Shown here piece after piece: positions 1 through 4,574 of a stretch of 5,172 nt of DNA. A program made the position numbers and the translations under genes. The stretch is from Methanosarcina sp. (lineage in GTDB: Archaea; Halobacteriota; Methanosarcinia; Methanosarcinales; Methanosarcinaceae), in the NCBI GenBank assembly GCA_024280975.1, contig JAMXLQ010000001.1, forward strand, positions 1 through 5,172, given 5' to 3'. Numbering within the stretch: position 1 is the stretch's first letter; every line of letters begins with the position of its first letter. The notes below the pieces were generated by a model. It made no database searches. It had not been told where the DNA came from and was given only the letters and a program-made list of their open reading frames with translations.

Positions 1-380
1 AAAACCCTATAGTGTGCTTCAAGGTTGAAAGAGCCTGGATAAAGGACAAAAATATCGATCAGGATTCTATCACTCTTAACAGATACAGCGATAAAAAATG
101 GGAGCAATTCCCAGTGAACCTGTCAGGGGAAGATAACAATTTCCTGTATTTCACAGCAAAAACTTCAGGTTTTTCTTCATTTACAATAACAGGTACAGTG
201 AAAACATCTGATGGGACTGCAACGGGAATACAGATTGATTACCCTGAAACAATTAATGAAAACAATACATCGAGTAAAGAACCACAGACTCAACAAAAAG
301 AAATTCCTAGTACACCAGGTTTTGGGATATATTACGGAATAGCCAGCCTGTTTGCAGTACTCCTGTATAAAAGAAAGTAA
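1..380 (+). CDS. C-terminal part of a secreted PGF-pre-PGF / PGF-CTERM surface protein (5' truncated)
   Basis: The reading frame is open from the left edge (first full codon at 3) to the TAA at 378-380, so the gene starts outside the window. The GTG at 12 is probably internal and not a true start. The first ~60 visible residues (FKVERAWI, then WEQFPVNLSGED and TSGFSSFTITG) match my recollection of the PGF-pre-PGF domain of Methanosarcina surface proteins. A Thr/Asn/Ser/Gln-rich linker follows, then a tripartite tail: TPGFG (PGF codons at 315-323), a short hydrophobic stretch (IYYGIASLFAVLLY) and the basic end KRK. Such tails are recognised by archaeosortase A, which in studied archaea removes the tail and attaches the protein to a membrane lipid. 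The protein is therefore probably displayed on the cell surface. Its N-terminal domains, and so its specific role, cannot be seen. The call is firm for the C-terminal domain and tail. Confidence 0.88.
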   Translation, partial: NPIVCFKVERAWIKDKNIDQDSITLNRYSDKKWEQFPVNLSGEDNNFLYFTAKTSGFSSFTITGTVKTSDGTATGIQIDYPETINENNTSSKEPQTQQKEIPSTPGFGIYYGIASLFAVLLYKRK

Positions 381-404
381 AAGATGAAAATCCAAAGTTT
401 GATG

Positions 405-411
405 TAAAAAA
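405..411 (-). terminator. Oligo-T terminator of the tRNA-Leu gene
   Basis: On the - strand a run of six T (plus-strand A at 406-411) begins 5 nt past the tRNA discriminator base. Archaeal RNA polymerase commonly stops at such short T runs without a hairpin, so this is the likely 3' end of the tRNA precursor. It is inferred from position and composition only. Confidence 0.5.
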
Positions 412-416
412 GTTAG

Positions 417-501
417 TGCGAGGGGTGGGATTCGAACCCACGAATACCTTCGTAATCAGATCTTAAGTCTGACGCCTTTGACCTAGCTGGGCAACCCTCG
501 C
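417..501 (-). tRNA. tRNA-Leu, anticodon UAA
   Basis: This is an 85-nt class II tRNA. The acceptor stem is a perfect 7 bp (GCGAGGG at 501-495 with CCCTCGC at 424-418) with discriminator A at 417. The D arm contains GGTCAAAGGC. The 5-bp anticodon stem (TCAGA/TCTGA) closes the loop CTTAAGA, placing anticodon TAA at 465-463, which reads UUA. A long variable arm follows, then a T arm with the GGTTCGAATCC box. The long variable arm agrees with leucine identity. No CCA is encoded after A73, as is usual in many archaea, so it must be added by the CCA-adding enzyme. No intron is visible. A related 5'-half fragment lies 100 bp upstream at 601-646. Confidence 0.96.
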
Positions 502-508
502 ACACTGA

Positions 509-529
509 TAAATATATTTTTATTTTTTG
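509..529 (-). promoter_or_regulatory. Probable TATA/BRE region of the tRNA-Leu gene
   Basis: An A/T-only stretch directly upstream of the tRNA reads, on the - strand, GCAAAAAATAAAAATATA. Its centre lies about 20-25 bp before the mature tRNA 5' end at 501, roughly the spacing expected for an archaeal TATA box when transcription starts at or just before the mature end. The exact box cannot be fixed by eye because the whole stretch is A/T-rich. Confidence 0.45.
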
Positions 530-600
530 CCTGTTCGTATACTTCTTTACTTTTTATCCTTTTGGTTGGTTTACTTCTTGTTTTTATTTAGTCCTGTATG

Positions 601-646
601 TTAGATCTTAAATCTGGAGCCTTTGACCGGGATGGGCACCCCTTAC
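601..646 (-). pseudogene. Degenerate 5' half of a tRNA-Leu(UAA) gene
   Basis: Aligned without gaps to the intact tRNA-Leu (456-501), this segment matches at 36 of 46 positions. It covers the acceptor 5' strand, the D arm (GGTCAAAGGC kept exactly) and the anticodon arm with anticodon TAA at 610-608. No recognisable T arm or acceptor 3' strand follows in 502-600, so it cannot fold into a tRNA. The anticodon stem has also decayed: CCAGA now faces TCTAA, giving two mismatched pairs that look like G-to-A changes of an original TCTGG. The D arm (CCCATCCCGG) differs from that of the intact neighbour (CCCAGCTAGG), so the fragment may derive from another leucine isoacceptor rather than from this gene. 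It is either the relic of an integration event at a tRNA gene or a decayed tandem duplicate. Confidence 0.8.
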
Positions 647-829
647 ATATTTCTAAGAAGCCAGATATACTTGCTTACATCTTTTGTATGATGCAAATAC
701 CATATGCCTGCATCTCCGTCAATGGTGTCGTAGACATAATCGCCATCTTTCATACTTTCATTTATACTGAATTTCCCTAGCAAGCAAACATTTTCTAATA
801 TATTCTTCTGATATATCCATTTCAACCAT
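643..829 (-). pseudogene. Frameshifted, 3'-truncated small gene remnant (phage-type hypothetical protein)
   Basis: Two overlapping - strand frames look like one broken gene. The first starts at ATG 829-827 and reads MVEMDISEEYIRKCLLAREI, continuing to a TGA at 760-758. The second frame carries the rest from about 756: MKDGDYVYDTIDGDAGIWYL (ATG at 753-751), later KYIWLLRNM, ending at TAA 645-643. Moving from the first frame to the second needs a one-base shift around 756-770. The order of parts (YIxxCxxAxEIQ, then a DGD motif, then YIWL) resembles, from memory, a family of small phage and prophage proteins of unknown function that end in IWLPRQ. Here the Pro codon would have become Leu (CTT), and the frame stops inside the adjoining tRNA fragment. 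The shift and the abrupt end indicate a dead gene. No function can be given. Confidence 0.55.
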
Positions 830-886
830 CTCAGAATACAATCTCAGCTCAAAGTCTTAAGGCACATCTATGTGAAAACATTATTG

Positions 887-1612
887 TCAAAGGGTTGAGT
901 GATTTACATGTTTCTTACTTCCGTCTATACTAAGCAAAACTACAGAGCAAATTAACACAACTACAGTAACCCATACTGCTTTAACTCCAATAAATGATGT
1001 TAGTTCCCCTCCCATAACAGCTCCTGCTAGAAATGAGAGGTTAATTGTAGTGTATCGGATGGCTCGCAAAGCCGATTCATTGTCTTTTTTTGTGAAAGCA
1101 ATATAAGCATCCTGTGTAGCTGAACGTAAGTTTCCCGTAACCATTGTTGTGCTATACGTAGAACCAACGAGTTTGCGAAATGAAGATATCTGAACCGAAG
1201 AGACAAACGAAACCGCAACTGTTACAACGATACTCGGGCTCGTGTAAGGTATAAAGCCTACGATGAAAAGAACTACAGTTTCAAGAATTAAAACTGTTCT
1301 TTCGGGATCCGGTATAAACAAACACATTGAAGGTTTTTTAATAATCTCGGCAACTACTACTCCGATAATGAATGCCAGAATAGGAACTGCGTGAAGCACT
1401 GCTTGCCCCCATTCTCCTGTTGCAGCTTCTATGCCCATAAGCACGACATTTCCTGTCTGGGCATTGGCGAAAACCCCACCTCTCCCTATAAAAGTATAAG
1501 CATCCAGAAATCCCCCTACAATTGCAAGAAGTATCCCAAGCTCTACCGATTCAGAGGTGAAGTTACATAAACGCGTTTTTCTTTCACTTTTCAATGTTAG
1601 CATCTTTGTCAT
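887..1612 (-). CDS. YoaK/DUF1275 family integral membrane protein
   Basis: A 241-residue membrane protein whose length and motifs fit the YoaK (DUF1275) family, whose transported substrate, if any, is not established. After a short basic N-terminus, hydrophobic segments lie at about 22-42, 70-90, 105-121, 126-141, 187-207 and 209-228, with a shorter one near 53-62. The family signature GGFLDAYTFIGRGGVFANAQ followed by TGN is at 33-55. A related block, SSFRKLVGSTYSTTMVTGN, lies at 143-161, so the TGN motif occurs twice and suggests an internal duplication. The start is ATG 1612-1610. A second in-frame ATG (1603-1601) is 3 codons later, and no clear Shine-Dalgarno distinguishes them. The gene stands alone: 221 bp separate it from the upstream gene on the same strand, and the downstream region holds only pseudogene debris. 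The family call is firm; the function is unknown. Confidence 0.9.
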   Translation of the reverse strand: MTKMLTLKSERKTRLCNFTSESVELGILLAIVGGFLDAYTFIGRGGVFANAQTGNVVLMGIEAATGEWGQAVLHAVPILAFIIGVVVAEIIKKPSMCLFIPDPERTVLILETVVLFIVGFIPYTSPSIVVTVAVSFVSSVQISSFRKLVGSTYSTTMVTGNLRSATQDAYIAFTKKDNESALRAIRYTTINLSFLAGAVMGGELTSFIGVKAVWVTVVVLICSVVLLSIDGSKKHVNHSTL

Positions 1613-1657
1613 TCTGAATTCAAAAAACCCTATTTAATAGTAACGAGCTTTTTTCAT

Positions 1658-1684
1658 AATTATATTTACGTTTTTATATTATAA
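1658..1684 (-). promoter_or_regulatory. Candidate TATA elements upstream of the YoaK-like gene
   Basis: On the - strand two TATA-like stretches occur: TTTATAATATAAAA (about 1684-1671) and AAATATAATTA (about 1667-1657). An archaeal start about 25 nt downstream would fall near 1650 or 1635, giving a leader of roughly 20-40 nt before ATG 1612. The background is very A/T-rich, so this is tentative. Confidence 0.35.
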
Positions 1685-1693
1685 AGAGAATTT

Positions 1694-1712
1694 CTTTAAA
1701 AATTTCTTAAAG
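1694..1712. repeat. Short inverted repeat in an A/T-rich spacer
   Basis: CTTTAA (1694-1699) and TTAAAG (1707-1712) form 6-bp arms around a 7-nt centre. It lies between the 3' end of the VLRF1 gene and the candidate promoter of the YoaK-like gene. It could be a regulator-binding site or part of a transcript end, but such A/T palindromes also arise by chance here. Confidence 0.25.
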
Positions 1713-1760
1713 GTAATTTTTCAACAATGAAATTTCTTCTCTTTCCTCTGGCATTCTTTA

Positions 1761-1832
1761 GGAACTTTACAACATATCTTTTTCGGGATTTTACAATATC
1801 TCTTTCTCAGAACTTTGCAGCAAATATCCCGC
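1761..1832. repeat. Three degenerate 24-bp tandem repeats
   Basis: Three adjacent units start at 1761, 1785 and 1809, each opening with a GGAACTTTACAA-like sequence. Units 1 and 2 agree at 19 of 24 positions. Unit 3 agrees with unit 1 at 13 of its first 17 positions and then diverges. The third unit ends just before the stop codon of the VLRF1 gene (1836-1834), so the array would form the 3' untranslated part of that transcript. On the - strand it is purine-rich. No role is evident. Confidence 0.5.
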
Positions 1833-1833
1833 T

Positions 1834-2889
1834 TCACAATAGATATCTTCTTGAGCTCAAGACCGCCCTAAGAATCTCTTCGCTGCCTGTTTTTTCGATC
1901 CTGATGTCAGAAGGCTTTTCAATTATCTCAAGGTTGAAGGGCAAACGCTTCCGAACTTCCCCTATAAGTTGAAAATCTCCGCTAAGAAAAACATAATCAA
2001 TAAACTTATTTTCTTCAAGAACCTTGTCCAGGGCTTCGACGACTTTGTCCATGTGATGAGCAATGTCCTCTTCCCTCAGGCGCTCGAAGCGACGCTGGCT
2101 AAAGCCTCCTTTGCTGTGTTTTTCCTTAACGCTGCTGCGGATAAGCTCCTCAGTATCAAAAACCTGTCCATCGGCAGTAAAGCCTATAAAGGACTCACCG
2201 GCGTGCAGGATAAGAACAAGCATGCGGTAATCCTTACTCAAACTCTCTTCAAGCAAAGAGACCTCAAAACTGTGCCCAAGCTCCCAGGCTGGGGAAGTTA
2301 TCGGAGTAGGAGGAGCTATAGCTTCGCAAACCATGCGGTGAAGATCATAAAAAAGTACAAGGCCGGTCTCAGGGTCAAGCCTATCCAGAAGCGTAAGGGT
2401 TTTCTCTGCTACGCGCTCAAGAAGTTTTTCACTCAGCACGCTTGATAAGCGGGTATTCGGGGGAAGGTAAGCGGTCAGCAGGTCATCCGCATGAGCTTGA
2501 AAGGATTTGAGTCTGAAGAGGTAAGCCTGAACGGCTTGCGGGCTTAGAGTTTCAATCCCGCGAAACTTCAGTTTGCCCTCTGATTCAGTTCTGATGGCTT
2601 CGAGCTCGTGGGAGAGAGTCTGGGTTCGAATACGTTCCTGGTTTAAAAGGGCCTCAGCTTCCTGTCTGTCCGCTACCGCTTGTCTTGCAAGAGTTTCTCT
2701 TTTATCAAGCTGGTTTTTTGCATTCCGCAGGTCGAGTTCCAGTTTAACAACCTGCGCATTGAGCCGTTCAACTTCATTTTCGAGCTGCTCTTTTCCTGAA
2801 ATTTTTCCTATAAATGTTCCCAGGCCCTTTTTAGTAACTTCAGAGGCTTCTTTTTTTGCTTTTTTGTCGTTAATTTTCCTCCCTCCCAC
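1834..2889 (-). CDS. Vms1/ANKZF1-like (VLRF1) peptidyl-tRNA hydrolase, ribosome rescue factor
   Basis: A 351-residue protein. Residues 1-30 are Lys-rich. About 33-105 is a long charged coiled coil (ENEVERLNAQVVKLELDL and onward). A helical region at 115-190 includes YLFRLKSFQAHADDLL. Residues ~205-350 form a release-factor-1-like alpha/beta domain. Within it, KEKHSKGGFSQRRFERLREE (256-275) is the diagnostic Vms1-type loop, with the GxxQ motif at 262-265 and Q265 as the presumed catalytic glutamine. The strand FIDYVFLSGD (297-305) is also typical. Eukaryotic Vms1/ANKZF1 releases nascent chains from peptidyl-tRNA on stalled 60S subunits; an equivalent cytoplasmic role is inferred here. The ankyrin repeats and zinc finger of the eukaryotic proteins are absent. 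The only in-frame standard start is GTG 2889-2887, since a TAA lies six codons upstream, but a strong GGAGG lies inside the called N-terminus, making the true start uncertain. The gene is divergent from coaBC. Confidence 0.85.
   Translation of the reverse strand: MGGRKINDKKAKKEASEVTKKGLGTFIGKISGKEQLENEVERLNAQVVKLELDLRNAKNQLDKRETLARQAVADRQEAEALLNQERIRTQTLSHELEAIRTESEGKLKFRGIETLSPQAVQAYLFRLKSFQAHADDLLTAYLPPNTRLSSVLSEKLLERVAEKTLTLLDRLDPETGLVLFYDLHRMVCEAIAPPTPITSPAWELGHSFEVSLLEESLSKDYRMLVLILHAGESFIGFTADGQVFDTEELIRSSVKEKHSKGGFSQRRFERLREEDIAHHMDKVVEALDKVLEENKFIDYVFLSGDFQLIGEVRKRLPFNLEIIEKPSDIRIEKTGSEEILRAVLSSRRYLL
2878..2886 (-). promoter_or_regulatory. Strong Shine-Dalgarno located after the called GTG start of the VLRF1 gene
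   Basis: GGAGGGAGG follows the GTG at 2889-2887 directly, too late to serve it. The first GGAGG (2886-2882) lies 7 nt before an in-frame ATT (2874-2872), a near-ideal spacing. No ATG, GTG or TTG occurs soon after. Either translation starts at the ATT, or the GTG is used on a nearly leaderless mRNA and the motif is coincidental. Confidence 0.4.
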
Positions 2890-2918
2890 TCTGTTATTTT
2901 GGACTTAGATATCAGACA

Positions 2919-2929
2919 TTAATAAATAA
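2919..2929 (-). promoter_or_regulatory. Candidate TATA box of the VLRF1 gene
   Basis: The - strand sequence TTATTTATTAA fits an archaeal TATA box. Transcription about 25 nt downstream would begin near 2898, leaving a leader of ~9 nt to the GTG or ~24 nt to the ATT. The second option would include the whole Shine-Dalgarno. Confidence 0.4.
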
Positions 2930-3070
2930 GAGCTCTCTATAAGTCTCTTTATCAATTTTAATTCTTTGTATTTCGAAAGTTTTAAGAATATCGTATTGAA
3001 TGTCACTTTGCTTTCAAGATCATTTTCTGAAAAGCAAGCCGATTTAAGAAATTATTGCCCAGCTTATTAA

Positions 3071-3079
3071 CTTTATAGA
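3071..3079 (+). promoter_or_regulatory. Candidate TATA box for coaBC
   Basis: CTTTATAGA is the best TATA-like match upstream of coaBC on the + strand. It predicts a start near 3100 and an untranslated leader of about 90 nt. Other A/T stretches nearby (for instance GAATAAAAAT at 3094-3103) could serve instead. Confidence 0.3.
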
Positions 3080-3158
3080 TAATTCCATTGCCTGAATAAA
3101 AATCCCATTGAAAAACTTTTAAAACCAGACAGGCAAAAGGACCCAAACCAAGAAAGTC

Positions 3159-3175
3159 CCGGTCAAAGGAACCGG
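3159..3175 (+). other. Small GC-rich hairpin in the coaBC leader
   Basis: CCGGT (3159-3163) and ACCGG (3171-3175) form a 5-bp stem with a 7-nt loop, CAAAGGA, ending 14 nt before the coaBC start. The loop contains the nearest Shine-Dalgarno-like AAGGA, but 19 nt from the ATG is too far for normal use. Whether it influences translation is unknown. Confidence 0.25.
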
Positions 3176-3189
3176 ATCGAGTAGATGAA

Positions 3190-4449
3190 ATGGATAAAGA
3201 AGAAAAGCAAAAGGCTATCAGGTCCAGAGCCAAAAAATTCCATCCCACACTCTGGATCCAGGGGCAAAAGAGCTCTTCCCTTGCCGGGAAAACCATAGTT
3301 CTTGGCGTTACGGGAAGTATTGGAGCGGTCAGGGTAGTTGAACTTGCAAGAGAGCTAATAAGAAACGGGGCTGAGGTCCACGCCGTTATGACAGAAGCAG
3401 CTACACATATCCTGCACCCTGACGCCCTGCACTATGCTACCGGAAATCCAGCAATTACCGAGCTTGGAGGCAGGGTTGAGCATGTGGAGTTCTGCGGGCT
3501 CAAGGGCAGAGCCGATCTCCTCCTTATAGCCCCTGCAACCGCAAATACTGTAGGAAAAATCGCATACGGAATAGATGATACTCCGGTAACCTCGTTTGCA
3601 ACAACTGCCCTTGGCTCTGGTATGCCTGTGATGGTCGTTCCTGCGATGCACGAATCAATGTACAGGCACCCGGCTGTAGCTGAAAATCTGGTAAAATTGA
3701 AAAGCTGGGGAATCTCTGTTGTGGGTCCCAGACTCGAAGAAGGCATCGCAAAAATTGCGGCAAATGAAGAAATTGTGCTCGAGGTAGAAAGGGTTCTAGG
3801 AAACAAAACCCTTGAAAACCGAAAGATAATTATCACGAGTGGTTCCACTGCTGAAAGCCTGGATCCTATCCGAATTCTGACGAACCGAGCTTCAGGGAAA
3901 ACCGGCAGGGAACTTGCCTTTGAAGCTTACCGCAATGGAGCTGATGTAGCCCTGGTCCATAGAGACCGACTGGGGTTTGCAGGAATCAGAGAAATTTTTG
4001 CAGAGGGTGCCGCGGAAATGACCGATGCTGTGCTCTCGGAACTTGAGAAAGGGTACGATGTCCTTATCAGTTCGGCAGCAATTGCAGACTATACAGCCGA
4101 GCCTTCTCCCGAAAAGATCAAATCGGGGGGAGAACTTGTGTTAAAACTGAAGCCGACCCGCAAACTGATAAAAGAATGCCGTGAAAAGTACCCTGGTCTC
4201 GTAATTATAGGTTTCAAGGCTGAAACCGGGGTTGAAAGAGAGGAGCTACTCAAAAGGGCAACCTTAACCCTTGAAACGTCAAAATTGGACCTTATTGCAG
4301 CGAATGATGTCGCAAAAGGCGGAATGGGTACAGAAGAGAATGAACTTTACCTGCTAAGGCGCGAAAAAAGCGAACTCAGGCATGTAAGTGGGAATAAACG
4401 CAAACTGGCAACCTTTATCCTTGAAGAGGTAGCTGAATTGCTAAAATAA
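3190..4449 (+). CDS. coaBC: Bifunctional phosphopantothenate-cysteine ligase / phosphopantothenoylcysteine decarboxylase (CoaBC)
   Basis: This 419-residue cytoplasmic enzyme joins 4-phosphopantothenate to cysteine (CoaB) and decarboxylates the product to 4'-phosphopantetheine (CoaC, a flavoprotein), two steps of coenzyme A synthesis. The N-terminal CoaC domain (~32-203) shows GVTGSIGA (39-46) for FMN binding, the catalytic His as H98 in VEHVEF, APATANT (114-120) and PAMHESMY (151-158), a variant of the usual PxMNxxMW. The clamp segment GPRLEEGIAKIAA (179-191) lacks the cysteine found in bacterial enzymes; the only cysteines are C102 and C330. The CoaB domain (~210-419) shows ITSGSTAESLDPIR (215-228), ISSAAIADY (293-301), EKIKSG (308-313), GFKAET (341-346) and AANDV (370-374). 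The ~30-residue charged N-terminal extension is unlike the short bacterial N-terminus. ATG 3190 is chosen because it opens the frame; the ATG at 3185 is out of frame. No strong ribosome binding site is visible. Pantoate kinase of the same pathway follows 125 bp downstream. Confidence 0.96.
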   Translation: MDKEEKQKAIRSRAKKFHPTLWIQGQKSSSLAGKTIVLGVTGSIGAVRVVELARELIRNGAEVHAVMTEAATHILHPDALHYATGNPAITELGGRVEHVEFCGLKGRADLLLIAPATANTVGKIAYGIDDTPVTSFATTALGSGMPVMVVPAMHESMYRHPAVAENLVKLKSWGISVVGPRLEEGIAKIAANEEIVLEVERVLGNKTLENRKIIITSGSTAESLDPIRILTNRASGKTGRELAFEAYRNGADVALVHRDRLGFAGIREIFAEGAAEMTDAVLSELEKGYDVLISSAAIADYTAEPSPEKIKSGGELVLKLKPTRKLIKECREKYPGLVIIGFKAETGVEREELLKRATLTLETSKLDLIAANDVAKGGMGTEENELYLLRREKSELRHVSGNKRKLATFILEEVAELLK

Positions 4450-4574
4450 AAATTCTGCTGCAAAGTATTCCAGAGTATACCGTAACCACAAAAATTCGGA
4501 AGCATTCTACAAGTATTCTGCAAAACAGGAACGAACTTTGAAAAAATGACTCAAGTGGCAAAAAGGCGTTTTTT

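Larger units (their letters stand above)
2890..3189. other. Divergent intergenic region between the VLRF1 gene and coaBC
   Basis: These 300 bp separate two genes transcribed away from each other and must carry both promoters. The region is A/T-rich in its left two thirds and has no convincing coding frame. A 97-codon - strand frame (3296-3003) crosses it but runs antisense into coaBC and has no recognisable protein features. Apart from the TATA candidates and a small GC-rich hairpin near coaBC, nothing distinct is seen; no RNA gene or riboswitch was recognised. Confidence 0.6.

Noticed and set aside
598..780. 60-codon + strand frame over the tRNA fragment
   Set aside because: It reads through the antisense of the half tRNA and of the gene remnant, which explain the sequence better.
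1727..1972. 81-codon + strand frame across the tandem repeats
   Set aside because: Its second half is antisense to the VLRF1 gene and its first half translates the 24-bp repeat; no independent evidence of coding.
1969..2445. 158-codon + strand frame inside the VLRF1 gene
   Set aside because: It is antisense to a well-supported gene with coherent domains and has no family resemblance of its own.
2926..2953. Imperfect inverted repeat (ATAAGAG ... CTCTTTAT) around GAGCTC near the VLRF1 promoter
   Set aside because: It needs a bulge and lies in low-complexity A/T-rich DNA; too weak to call an operator.
3003..3296. 97-codon - strand frame in the divergent intergenic region
   Set aside because: It overlaps the coaBC 5' end antisense, has no recognisable motif and no ribosome binding site; composition looks like a chance frame.
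4450..4574. Repeated CAAGTATTC/AAAGTATTC words between coaBC and the pantoate kinase gene
   Set aside because: Only two short copies with irregular spacing and no symmetry; likely chance.
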